Shown here in pieces: positions 48,573 to 60,349 of a stretch of 64,000 nucleotides of DNA; position 1 is the first letter of the stretch, and each line of letters opens with the position of its first letter. The DNA is taken from contig NC_092568.1 in NCBI RefSeq assembly GCF_037975245.1, positions 34,876,501 through 34,940,500 of the forward strand. Direction: 5' to 3'. The stretch comes from Apostichopus japonicus (lineage: Eukaryota; Echinodermata; Holothuroidea; Aspidochirotida; Stichopodidae). The notes beneath the pieces are model-generated. The model ran no database searches. It worked only from the letters and a program-made list of their open reading frames with translations, and was not told the DNA's origin. A program made the translations under genes and the position numbers.

Positions 48573-48819
48573 GGTATTCCTTACTTATTATTATACCAAC
48601 ATTTGCTGAGAAGCAGCACTACCTCAGTAAAAACTTTGGCATCTACCAATCCTTGCCAGCAGGGCATTCTCATCTGAATAATCTTGGATCTGTCAACGTT
48701 TACAATGGATTGGATATTTACCATGATCCCTGACATTTGCAGTCATAAATAAATGTTTGTCGACTAATATTGTTCAGTGCTGGAACCAGACATACTGTAC
48801 CCACGTATCACATACTCAC

Positions 48820-48886
48820 CACATTAGGACTGTTCCAGGCACTGGAAGATGACGTTCTACCGGGTTTAATCACTTCTCTCATTTTC
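48820..48886 (-). CDS. CCDC61: CCDC61 internal exon
   Basis: The acceptor is TTTATACAG and the donor GTGAGT on the minus strand. The first base completes an Arg codon begun in the exon at 51359, and the exon ends in phase 0. It encodes KMREVIKPGRTSSSSAWNSP, part of the low-complexity Ser-rich C-terminal region of CCDC61. Confidence 0.72.
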
Positions 48887-49994
48887 CTGTATAAAAAGTT
48901 GTAAACAAATTGTTTGTTTATATGACCATAACTTTCTCTTCTATAAAGTCTGTACAATTTATATACAGGAATGCAATGCACGAGCCTCACATGAAAAAAT
49001 ATGTAGCTCAGAGAACGACATAGAGATTATCAAGTTCCTAACACCATCTGTAGCTTTTGTCATTACTAACATTTAAACAATTTAGATTTTCTTATATCAT
49101 TCACATGAGTTATAAGATACACTGTAACATACTAGCATACACCTCTGATGTTGTGGTATTTTTATTTGAACTTTCTTAAACATTTGCACAAACTAACAAG
49201 ATAAACATAACAAGAAATGTTGTTACATGCTGGTCTGGTATGATCCAATCATTTCAGAATAAACTCTGGGTTGTACTTGAGAGTAAAAGGTAGATTCCAT
49301 TAGACAAAAAGAAAACAACTTTGGGGTACCAAAGTAGACTTCAAGGTTGCATTTAAGAAATATTATATTGCTATGAGCAAAGCTTAAGTCACACTTTATT
49401 TCCGTTCTATTAGCTTAAAGTTCCCTAGCAAAGAAAGCAACTCTCTTAAAGCTACTGTATAAACCAAAACGTGATCATATTGTAGGTGACTCTTGTATCA
49501 AAGATTACACCTCTTTTTACACTATCACCATTGTGACTGACTCAACTACATGAGACCGCGAGTTCTTGGTTGAACCAAACTTGCAGTGTTGCATTTGTAA
49601 TGTATTATGTGGATTTATACCCTGTGATAGACAAGGATTGAGGGAGGAGGCAGCCCCAAGCTCAGTGTTAAATTTGTTTATGTAAATCAGCTTGGGGTTG
49701 ACCTTTGGATCAGTAGTGAACTTTAATTTCCATTGTTTGTGACATGCATAATTTACAAATCAGCAGTAGGCATAAGTAACAGCGCTGCACATCACACTGC
49801 TCATGGTTTCATGCTTTTCTTCGAGTAAAGAAATATTCATGTTCGGAGATCATAAGCGCGGCGTCTGATATCGAGCACAGGGTCTAATGTAACCACGTGG
49901 GGTTTCAAAATCAATTTATGGCTGAACACCAAGCACAGGGTATGATTCGTTATGTAAAGGCAGCCAATAAGACCAATCCTATACTGCCTGCCCT

Positions 49995-50800
49995 ATACCA
50001 TACTGCCAGGGGCTACCTTATCCTTCATTGCCTGGGGTCAATCTATCTTATATATCCAAGGACTAACATCTACTGCCAGTGGCCAACCTTTACCATACTG
50101 CCAGGGGCTTCCTTATACTTCACTGCCTGGGGTCAATCTATCTTTTAATGGCCATGGACTAACATACCCTGTACTGCCAGAGGTCGACCTATCTTATATA
50201 GCCAGGAGCCAAGCTATTCTATATATTGCCAAAGCCAACCATCCCATATCGCCATGGGCAGACATATGCTATATCGTCCTGGGGGGACTTATCCTATGTC
50301 ACCATGCGCCAACCTATCTATATACTGTCGGGGTCCAACCTCTCCTATATTTTCAGGGGCCAATCTATCCTATATTGCCAGGGGCCAAGCTATTCTATAT
50401 TGCCAGGGTCCAATCTATTCTATATTGCCAGGGGCCAAGCGATCCTATATTGCCAGGGGCCAAGCTATTCTATATTGCCAGGGGCCAATCTATCCTATAC
50501 TGTCAGGGGCCAAGCTATCCTATATTGCCAGGGGCCAATCTATCCTATATTGCCAGGGGCCAATCTATCCTATATTGTCAGGGGCCAAGCTATCCTATAT
50601 TGTCAGGAGCCAACCTATCTATATACTGTCAGGGTCCAACCTATCCTATATTGCCAGGGGCCAATCTATCCTATATTGTCAGGGGCCAAGCTATTCTATA
50701 TTGCCAGGGGCCAATCTATCCTATATATTGCCAAAGTCATCCATCCCATATCACCATGGGTGGACCTATCCCATATCGGCATGGGGCCAACCTACTTCAA
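49995..50800 (+). repeat. 25-bp minisatellite in a CCDC61 intron
   Basis: The consensus unit is about GCCAGGGGCCAAKCTATYCTATATT. The units are nearly perfect from about 50370 to 50730 and degenerate outward on both sides. The unit has no stop codon in any forward frame, so three long open frames of 151-203 codons overlap here. They are repeat artefacts, not genes. Confidence 0.92.
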
Positions 50801-51358
50801 CAACAGCCAATACCATTACCAACACTGTGAGTTATGAGACATATGAACTTGATTGATAACCAACAATAACAACCATACCAGGTACCATGTCAATCACTAA
50901 ACAGAACCTTTCTGAACTTCAATGTTGCTATCAATACAGAATTCAAAGCCATATCATCTCTTACACTGACTGTTAACATGAATTCCATTGCTTTTGACTA
51001 AATAATGGGCAAATTTAATTAGGTGTAAACCAACTAGGGGTCAACCCATAAAAACTCCATTGATAGTTATAAAACAATAACACCTGTAGTGGCTTTTTGG
51101 CAAGTGACAACAAAGCTGTTCTTGTTCAAATGAACAAATAATTGATGACGTACGTCAAATATTTCCAAATTCTTGCTCACTCTTCTTCTTGAAAAGAAAT
51201 TTGCTAAATAGGTAAATACTTAACCACATGAACCTGATATAAAAGTGCATTGGAATGAAATAAACTGTGGGCAGTTATAAACTTCAAACATGCTGGGAGA
51301 GTCTTTAAGAGAAGCAAACTCTCCTAGGAATAGAAAAGGAAAACAGATGCAAGATTAC

Positions 51359-51473
51359 CTCCTCCTTCCTTCTGAAGCATCTGATAAGACCTCGACATCA
51401 CTGAGTCCGGATGATGACCTACGGCTACCCACGCTACCTACGGAAGAACCCCTCGAGTGGCCCCTTCTATGAC
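51359..51473 (-). CDS. CCDC61: CCDC61 internal exon, Ser/Arg/Gly-rich
   Basis: The acceptor is GGTTTAG and the donor GTAATC. The entry completes a Gly codon and the exit leaves AG. It encodes HRRGHSRGSSVGSVGSRRSS and then SGLSDVEVLSDASEGRR, resembling the SS-rich region with an acidic SDxE segment before the CCDC61 C-terminus. Confidence 0.82.
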
Positions 51474-53246
51474 CTAAACCGATAAAAAAAAATATATAAA
51501 GTCAGATCTACTGTATGCATAAATATGTATTTAAAAAATATAGTTTATTGACTGAATTTATGCATCACAAGTCATAAAATAAATTTCTTGACTGAATTAG
51601 TTTCAAACTTTGTTTAAATATAATTAGTTTGTCAAATGTCACCAAGTTTAGATTCAATTTTCTTTTTTTAAATATTATCCAGAGTGATGGATTGTCGGAA
51701 TATCCAAATTCTTTTCGGGTCTTTTCAAGTGTTCTGGAAATCAGCTCCATTGCCACCGAAATTTGCAGAAATGCAAACTAGAATCCCCCAAGTTTCTTTG
51801 CCTATAGATATTTAGTTCAGTATAGTGATGCACTTTGGAAAGAAAGCTAGTTTTTTTTATAAAGAAAGCCCAGTTGAATGTTAGTCACAGATATAAGTCT
51901 ATGCCTAATATATATCTAAGGCAGACATTCTCAATCAGCGACCAGTGGGCCAGACCTGGTCTGTGAGAGGCTTCAATCTAGCCCATAGACATATATCAGC
52001 ACACAATGTTGCACCCATCATTAGATAACTGGACCCTTCAGCCCTTAATGTTTGAGGGCCCCATCTGGACTATCCTGCACCTTGCTCAATCTGAATAAGA
52101 GTGAGAGTTTCAATCTGTCTGGCCCTTTGCTCCAAGAAAATGAATTCAGGACCCCAGTTTTCAAGGGACCTACATTTTAGAGTAAGAGCTTCAAACATGC
52201 CGTACGTACCTTAACAAAAAGTTTTTTTTTTTTGTGGCAGCTATATAATGTTTAGTGATTCGGATTTCCGTTGTTTTGATCCAGCCCTTCTTTATTAAAA
52301 TGATAAAATGATTGCAATACTCCGAGGCTATAGTTGTACGCCTACGAAGCAACTGTAAAAGATAATCTTTAACCTTCTAGCTTCCAGGACGTCAAGCCAT
52401 TACAATTTATGGACACCTACGCCGGTGACAATCGAATCCATTAGAGAAACTTCCAAATTTGCTTATCTTGATCAAGACATGTGGTGCCATCTACAATACT
52501 GTTTTATCACATCATTTTCCCGGCAAAAATGGTTGTTTTTCTTAATTTCTTTACATATTTTTACATATGCATAACCTTGAAGAGTAAAGTTTATTGCCCA
52601 ACAAACTCTCCAGGATGCCAGTTTTATGAAGCATTTGTTTTAGGCTGCCTCAACAGCATGCAGATAGCATCAGAGAATTTTAAAAAATGTATGAGGGCCT
52701 GGAATTTCTTTCCTACCGGTGTACCAGATATCCTAGGAGATATTAAAGCCATCTGCTAACAATTTCTCTGTTGACAGTTTTCTCCCGCAGAGAAAAAATT
52801 ATGTTCAAACTGTGTGAAACCTTTTGAAAAAAAACTGCTACAAAAATATGCAAAGTTTAGATCTGATGGATCACTCGGAGAGACTTGAAAATGAACTCGT
52901 CATCCTTGGACAGAGCATCATCTTTTCTTGATTTGTTCCTTTAATCAATTAACGTAACTTTTCTTCTGAACAAATATCCTGTTAGTTTTGGGCGGTCTGC
53001 CTTGAAAAGCAAACAGGAACTATAGACTACAATTTATACATTCATATATAATGTGAATACTTTGAGACTGAGCCAAACAGTCTGAATCTTGACCCACCAA
53101 TGAAAAACTGACAATAATTTACCAAACACATTTACAAACGAGAGCATAATCATTTGTGCCCATCTATTGTGTCTTCCGCGGTGCGTATAAAAAAAAAAAA
53201 ACTTAGAGAGTACTTTTAAATTCTACTTATATTTAAATTAAGTTAC

Positions 53247-53344
53247 CTATCGTGTGTGGAGAAGGTCTGGTCCTTGATCGCCCTCTTTCTTGTGATCCCA
53301 GTATTCCTGGACGCCGCCCTCCTGACAGGCTTCTTTCTCTGCTC
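53247..53344 (-). CDS. CCDC61: CCDC61 internal exon, RS-rich
   Basis: The acceptor is TAACAG and the donor GTAACT. The phase fits both neighbours (one base in, one base out). The minus-strand product is SRERSLSGGRRPGILGSQER and on to RTRPSPHTI, a basic Ser/Arg-rich linker as in other CCDC61 proteins. The + strand open frame over the same bases is a shadow. Confidence 0.8.
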
Positions 53345-54669
53345 CTGTTACTGTTATCAAAATATCAATGTTATTATTATTATTTTACCAAATTTATATA
53401 GCGCTCTTTTCATGCTTAAGCATGTTCAAGAGCGCTTTACAATGACAACGAAATGACAAAACCCTTAAAATATGAATATGAAGAATAAAATTGACACAGC
53501 TTATATATTAATATAAAAATATATATATATATATATATATAAACGAAGGAATAATTTTAATATAGATTTACAGTGAAATTCCTAAAAAGAAAAAAGTGAG
53601 TTTTAAGTAAATTTAAGTAACAAAATGACAAAATCCCTTAAAATATGAATACGAAAAATAAAATGGACGCAGCTTGAATATTACTATAAAAATATATATG
53701 TGCTAATGAGTATGGGCTATTATGAGGTGTAAGTATTTATTTGGATGTAGGGGCATCGTATCGACACCGACGTACTGGTTGGGTGTGATTGATTACATTA
53801 CATAACCATGTTCCATGGAATCTCTGGCCAGATTCACTCTGTAGCTACTGCAATGTGCCAGGTTCAACAAAATATTGTGAACTACTTCTGACACTGAAAG
53901 GTAAGGATTGCTTCAGCAGAGCAATGTCTGGCCAAAATGGTATCTGTAAAATCAGGCTGGAGAATTTACATCTGCTAGAATAGCATGATGACCCTATAAA
54001 GCTTAGTGTTAATGTTTGTTTGGTGGACACAGTAAATGACTCTTTTGGCAAACTGAAACACCCAAGTATTAAGGCAAGACCAAAAACTTAGTGTTAGTTT
54101 TGTTGTATTTGTATTATTGGACATCACAAAGACTTTATTTAATTTCTAAATTCATCCCAAGAAAATACGCAGGCATAGCCTAGGCTTGTAACACATTCAT
54201 ATCAGATGCTCGTAAGCCTAGCTCCATTAACACATAGAGATCTAAACATCAAGTGACATAATTGGAAGAGGTCATTGAACCACTTAGGGCAAAAGGCAGA
54301 ACATACATAACTTGTAAGTAATAATGCACTATGTACTCAATACATAATGACCTGAAGCATGCCAGTTATTCCACGTCATATCATACAAATACTACAGGGT
54401 ACCATGATACAGAGAAACAATCAATATGAATGTAAAATTAATGTAATCAATATAACATATATCTATAGACACATGGTTATCAACATATGTTGCATCAGGT
54501 GATATACAAGTACAGTATATTGTTACTTGGGTGTATTACTAAGGCTTCAAGATATGGCAATTAACTAGCTAAATGCCAGTGGATTTTACTGACGTTTGCC
54601 AGTAGAAATGGCAGTAGACATATAAAATCTAAAAACACTTGCAATGGTTAGTCGGGTAACATTCGTTAG

Positions 54670-55122
54670 TCAAAGAACATGCTTGATTCTGTACCTACCA
54701 TATGCCTAGTAATTACTGCTTGTTATTAAAAAGCGGGCTTAGTTCCATACCTACCATCAGCCCAGCATTACTGCTTGTAATCAAACAACGGAATTGGTTC
54801 TGTGCCTACCATAAGCCCAGTATTACTGCTTGTTATCAAAGAATGGGCTTGATTCAGTACCTACTAGAAGCCCAGTAAGTACTGCTTGTTGTCAAAGAAC
54901 TCGCTTGGTTCTGTGCCTTCCACAAGCCCAGTATTACTGCTTGTTATCAAAGAGGGGGCTTGGTACTGTGCCTACCATAAGCCCAGTATTACTGCATGTT
55001 ATCAAGAGCAGGCTTGGTTCCATACTTACCATAAGCCCAGTAATTACTGCTTGCTATCAAGGACCGTGCTTAATTCCATACCTATCATAAGCCCAGTAAT
55101 TACTGCTTGTTATCAGCAAGTA
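54670..55122 (+). repeat. Approximately 55-bp minisatellite in a CCDC61 intron
   Basis: About eight units share CTACCATAAGCCCAGTA(A)TTACTGC followed by TTGTTATCAAAGAA and GGCTTGGTTCTGTGC. Unit length varies by 1-3 bases and the identity between units is moderate, so the array is older than the 25-bp one. Confidence 0.88.
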
Positions 55123-55414
55123 CAATTAGACTGCATCCGTAAGCAGTACACTAACTGATCTATGTTCTAATTCAGGAGATTGTCTGTGAGAAGTTGATTT
55201 TAGCCAGCAGAGAGTTTAAGTACTTGTATTTCTTAATAGGTGGCTACAATTGTAAATTTCTAGGCCTGAATACATTGTATGGATGTATATTTTGTTATTT
55301 CTTCATATTACGATACAATATTGTAGTATATTAATATGTGAATCAGGTGAACAAGCAGCTGCTCTAATTATGGGTTTGTTAAATTCCAACTGTAAAACAG
55401 ACAAGCACACTTAC

Positions 55415-55493
55415 AACTTCAATTTGGCCTCCTGTTGTCTTCTTTTTTTCTCCTCAATGTAAGCCGTAGGGTCAAATCTTGGCTCTTTCATCC
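55415..55493 (-). CDS. CCDC61: CCDC61 internal exon with the FDPTAY motif
   Basis: The acceptor is CTGACAG and the donor GTAAGT. It encodes MKEPRFDPTAYIEEKKRRQQ and then EAKLK, matching the conserved CCDC61 segment RFDPTAFVKAKERKQ, a short charged helix in an otherwise disordered region. Both phases fit the adjacent exons. Confidence 0.87.
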
Positions 55494-55999
55494 CTGTCAG
55501 AAAAAACAGAATCACCAATCATAAACTTGATAATTAACATATAAATGTTATCTATGCTGAACATACAGTCCTCCGAAATAACCAAATAACATGTTACTAT
55601 GATACTATGATAATGTTGAAGCGAACAGAATCTTGGGAACAAGCCTATGAAAACCTCATTACAACAAAATTTTCTTTAACAAACCTGCAAAAATAAAGAT
55701 GGAAAAAAGAAAACAAAATTGAAGTTATGGAGAGAATGATAGACATTATACACACTGCTGTCTAGGACTACATTAACTATGCATTATAATTTTCAATTTG
55801 AGCTATATAAATATATATAAAATTGGTTCTCCAGGATGCTTTCCAAAATAGGTTCAATGCAACAAAAAGAAATGCCTAAATGTGCTGCAAACCTGGAAGG
55901 CTAAAGAAGATGGTCATTAGCATGTCTTTACTGAGCCAGTGAACAATTAAACTTGCATCCATCTATTGTAGGGATGATTGAAAAATGCAATTTACGTTG

Positions 56000-56390
56000 A
56001 AAACTGCGTGGATAAGCATGGACTCTAGCTGGGCTGCTGTGTTTGAAAGACTGCATGGATTAGCATGGAGTCTAGCCTGGCTGCTATGTTTGCAAGACTG
56101 CATGGATAAGCATGGAATCTAGCTTGGTGGCTGTGTTTGAAAGACAGCATGGATAATCATGGAGTCTAGATTGGCTGCTGTGTTTGAAAGACTGCATAGA
56201 TAAGCATGGAGTCTATAGCTTGTCTTCTGTGTTTGAAAGACTGCATGGATAAGCATGGAGTCTAGCTTGGCTGCAGTGTTTGAAAGACTGCATAGATAAG
56301 CATGGAGTCTAGCTTGGCTGCTGTGTTTGAAAGACTGCATGGATTAGCATGGAGTCTAGCTTGGCTGCTGTGTTTGAAAGACTGTACATT
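56000..56390 (+). repeat. 47-bp minisatellite in a CCDC61 intron
   Basis: About eight units of 47 bases share GACTGCATGGATAAGCATGG, then AGTCTAGCTTGGCTGCTGTG and TTTGAAA. The units are closely similar, with small substitutions and one short insertion. The minus-strand open frames with repeated HAVFQTQ are artefacts of the repeat. Confidence 0.92.
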
Positions 56391-56826
56391 TTCCAGTTCA
56401 TATAGAAAGCCTGCCTCTTTTTTGTAACTTGAAGATGTCAAATGAGGTTGGAATATCAGCAATAGTGTTTTTTAATATATTTATGATATATGGCAGCATA
56501 TATATGTCAAAGCATCCAAACTCTACCAACAACCTTCAACATTCACTAATTTGATAACGAATTTGAAACAATGAAATAACATGAACAGATAGAGAAATCT
56601 TGAAAGCATTGGGCATTGCACAATTTTACCTTGACACTGCGAGATCTTATGAAACAACGGATGATGTTTTAAAGCAGCAAACAGTGAAATCAAAATAAAT
56701 CTACTCCTGAAGGCCTCATACAAGAATAACTACCACGCAAACAGCAACATAACCACAACAATAACAAGTATTACATAAAAATTAACAAAAATTAAAAAAT
56801 CTTTTTTTTATTTTTTTATAGCAAAC

Positions 56827-57056
56827 CTGCTGGGGATGGAGTCCGACTCCTGCCGACTAAGGATGAAGCCGATGACCTTCGACCCTCCCTGGAGTGCGAC
56901 CTTTCCCTGTTACGATTGGCAAAACCAGCACCTCCGACCCTAGATCTTTCACTTGAGCGATTCAGCACAGAGAGTGGTCTTCTGGAAGCTGACGGGGGGT
57001 TGTTTCTTTGCGGTTTCGGGAAATTTGGTGAACGGCTGGTACGCCTTGACAAGTTT
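56827..57056 (-). CDS. CCDC61: CCDC61 internal exon, RS/SP-rich
   Basis: The 230-base exon runs from acceptor AAACAG to donor GTTTGC. It begins with one base completing Gly and exits with one base. It encodes NLSRRTSRSPNFPKP, SVLNRSSERSR, RERSHSREGRRSSASS and GRSRTPSPA. This Arg-Ser-Pro-rich low-complexity tract follows the coiled coil in CCDC61 and is a probable microtubule-binding or phosphorylation region (inference). Confidence 0.85.
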
Positions 57057-57168
57057 CTGTTTATTTGATATAGATTAAGTACTAGCAGTAATCTTAGAGA
57101 GTGAACATCCAAGCTCGTACAGCTTAGTTAAAAATTCATTTAATTTTTAAGCAACAAAATTGGAATAT

Positions 57169-57975
57169 GGTTTTGGCCATTTTGCATAGTAATTTGGAAG
57201 ATATCATCAAATATCATTAATTACCTAAGACTACTAAAGGAAACGAGATGAAGTGGGATGCATCAGGCATTATTTTAGGACGCCCAAATTGTCTGATATC
57301 CACAGTCGCTATGCCACAAGAAAACACTACATTTCTTCACTGTGCAATGCGCAACAAGGACAGGTCTTGTAAACTTGAAATATATCATTAAAATATCATT
57401 GTTTAACTAAAACATGTGTATCATAATTTCCTATGATATACTTACACCACCTGACGACCCCCACCCACCGTCCCCCACCCCCCTTCTCACAAACCCATCC
57501 AGAATCCATTCCCAGCCAAACACCTGCTAAATGCATTTAACCTACGTAACTTACTGTAAACTACAACTACTGTAACTTATTTGATTACAATCTTTCACTA
57601 CTCAATAGGATCCCCTTATGGCTTCAAACAAAGCATAGCTGAATGATCACATTTTGTTGTTCATGGGTTTTATATGAATTGACCAGTTTTGATCATCATT
57701 CAAAATTACTTTGTAAAGAAAGTTACAGATCTGCATCTTTGTACTGCAAACATGATTTTGGCCATTTTGCATAGTTCTATAAATGAATGCTATATATCCA
57801 TCAATACCATTGTTTTCCTTCAAACAAATGAAAAAGGATGAAGTGGGTTGCATGAGGCGTCTAATTTTTAGGACGTCCAAAGTTCTCAGATATCCACAGT
57901 CGCTATGCCACAATTAAATTCTACATTTATTATCCCTGCATCGCAAAACAAGGACATGTCTAGAAAACTTTCCGC
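57169..57975 (+). repeat. Local segmental duplication in a CCDC61 intron
   Basis: The stretches 57169-57373 and 57748-57972 share TTTTGGCCATTTTGCATAGT, GATGAAGTGGG(A/T)TGCAT, TTTAGGACG(C/T)CCAAA and GATATCCACAGTCGCTATG in the same order and orientation. They have diverged visibly and differ by small indels. Confidence 0.75.
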
Positions 57976-58140
57976 TTTCAGTAATCTGCACGGTTGCAAG
58001 AGTCATGAAGAGAACTGAGGCAGATTGACACCAGTAATGGTGATGTAATCATTCGTTTTCAGAGTTAAGTTCTCTTCTTTTTTGTTGACTAGTTAGTTCT
58101 TTTGTTTTTCTATCCTTAAGAACACTTTCCCTCTCCTTAC

Positions 58141-58223
58141 CCTCTTTTTAAGACATTAAGCTCATTCATCAGGCTCTTCACCCTTGCTTTGAGATTTCTC
58201 TCACTGGCTCGGAGTTCCTCCAG
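58141..58223 (-). CDS. CCDC61: CCDC61 coiled-coil exon
   Basis: It encodes LEELRASERNLKARVKSLMN then ELNVLKRG. Human CCDC61 has the near-identical ELEEAKASERSLRARLKTLTSELALYKRGR. The acceptor is TTGCCTCCAG and the donor GTAAGG. It joins in phase 0 to the exon at 59431. Confidence 0.92.
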
Positions 58224-59430
58224 CTGGAGGCAAAATTAATAAAAATAAAGACGAAGCATTTTAATACCAGAGAGAAGTTTCTGAGCTGTCATGCAATCCC
58301 CCTCTCCCCCCCATGTTTTATCTCCCTGAACAGGGCCTACATTCAATATGAAAATTAAGGAAGTTTATAAGCAACAAAAAAACCAATTCATTAAAATCAG
58401 ATGCAAATATCATTTCTAGCTTATGGCAGTATTTCTTCTAAAATGACAGACTTAAATTTTTTCTTTTGAAATCAACTCAATGTGTGCAGTTTTTTTTTAT
58501 GTATTTAATTTGTATTTCGGCTTAATGGTCTTCGGTGTATACACTAGTGAAGTAGTTTGCCCCTATTATTACAATCTATGATTTTAGGAGCAATTATTAG
58601 AATGAAAGGTTAACTTCCTTGTAATACTTCAACGTTGACATTCTTATAAAGTGCTTTTAGGCCCCCTTTCGTAACTGACACATACCAAAAGAAATGTTCA
58701 TACTGTAGTACGGGCTATGATTGCTAAGACTTTGATGTATTAGATAGATGTAAGCCAAAGTAGTCATCGTAAATGGTCAGTGATCTGAGACCAAGAAAAA
58801 TTTATAATACCAAACAAAACTAGTTAATGGCTCACCCCACACCAATCAACATTCATGTATTAATATCAATGCTACAATTGAACAATTATATATCAAAACA
58901 AAGCTCACAGAGTTTTCACTGTTCAAATCCAAACTCTACCTGAATTGTTCTATCCTACATTTTGACCCCACTGTGAATTATTTTTGTTTAAATCATGCTT
59001 GTATATGGCTTATAATAAACCGATTCTGATTCTTGATTAATAAATTAAATTGAAGGAAAAATCCATCAGCCACTCCTAGAAAATGACGAAATAGCAGCCA
59101 AAATAGCACTTGTGAAAGGAAATGAGATTATTTCAAAATAGTACATGAAGTTTACTTTTATCGATAAAAAGTGAGATTTCAAGATATAGCAGTATCTTCT
59201 ATCCTTGATCAAGGTTAACAACACTTCATTACTTGAAATGACCTTTGACCCTCTACCAACCGGGGGAAAAACAACCAAGAACTGGATACGATCACCCCCA
59301 TACTATGTATGAAGTTCGCACAAACAACAAACGGCTAGTTTACTGTCGTGCTTAAATGCGAAGGCCTCACCTATACACACGTCACCACAATAAGATTTCA
59401 AGAAGAAGTGTTTTACAATAAATAACTTGC

Positions 59431-59647
59431 CTCCTCCATCAACGTCTTATACTCTTGATTACGTTTGTTTGTCGACCTCTGGTTTTTGCTTTTCTCGTGC
59501 ATCAGTTCCTCCTCCAGGTTTCGAACAACGCTCTTCAGAATACGGACCTCTTTCGCTGCGCTCCCTGACGAAGTGTTTTTCACTTCCCGTCTGTATCGCA
59601 GAAAATCGTCTTCTATCTCTTGCTTCTCTGTTAGCAAAGCATCATAT
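59431..59647 (-). CDS. CCDC61: CCDC61 coiled-coil exon with a GC donor
   Basis: The acceptor is TGTCTTGCAG. The exon encodes YDALLTEKQEIEDDFLRYRR, then AAKEVRILKSVVRNLEEELM and NKRNQEYKTLMEE, a heptad-rich coiled coil that matches CCDC61. It ends GAGGAG|GCAAGT, a GC donor with otherwise perfect consensus, and reading into LEELRASE at 58223 is in phase 0. It is the most upstream exon I can find in the window; the N-terminal SAS-6-like head must lie beyond 64000. Confidence 0.92.
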
Positions 59648-60349
59648 CTGCAAGACAAAAACAGGACCTTATTTTAAACTATCAAGGGTCACTCATCACT
59701 ACATTATATGGCCCCAAAGTTTAGCATGTTAACACTGCTTTGAAGCCATCAAAAGCCCTGATCATCCGAGTTACAGGTATTCCCAGAAATAGATGGGTGC
59801 TCAATTGGCATATTAATAGGCTCAATGATCAGGGGAAAGGGGGGGGGGATGAGGGAGATTTGAATTTGGCTGTCTAATGTTTGTTGAATTTTAATTTATC
59901 AAACTGTCCTTACATGTTACAGTACTTTCTACAATATCTGAGGCCACTAAAAAGATGACATTTAAACTGAAAATAAAACTGTGCTTTTAATTTATGAACT
60001 GAAAAGGTCAAATGTCATCCTGTCTATATGTCTGAAATATGTGATGAAAGATGCATTTATTGTTTCTGACTATTGCTTGATTTTAAAAAAGATTATTATA
60101 AACTATTTCTTCTATTTGCTAGGAATAAATTATGAATTTTCCAAAAGCAACACACATGAATCACATACAGTACAAGCTGATAGTAGCCTAAGTAATATTT
60201 GCAGACAGTAAAAGAGTGATACCATTAGGTTCGGATATTATGCAGATACCTTGACTGATCAGTGTTAAAGTCTCAATGTGTGTTTGCCAAATTTTAACAT
60301 TGATTTTTCCAGCTTACTGCCCTTAAAGCTCAGTGAAAATGACACTGTT

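Noticed and set aside
50226-50856. Three overlapping open frames of 151-203 codons with repeated ILYCQGP
   Set aside because: They are produced by the 25-bp minisatellite, which lacks stop codons in every forward frame.
52481-52759. 92-codon + strand open frame in a CCDC61 intron
   Set aside because: The composition is intron-like, and no splice or homology evidence supports it.
56119-56462. Minus-strand open frames with repeated HAVFQTQ
   Set aside because: They are translations of the 47-bp minisatellite.
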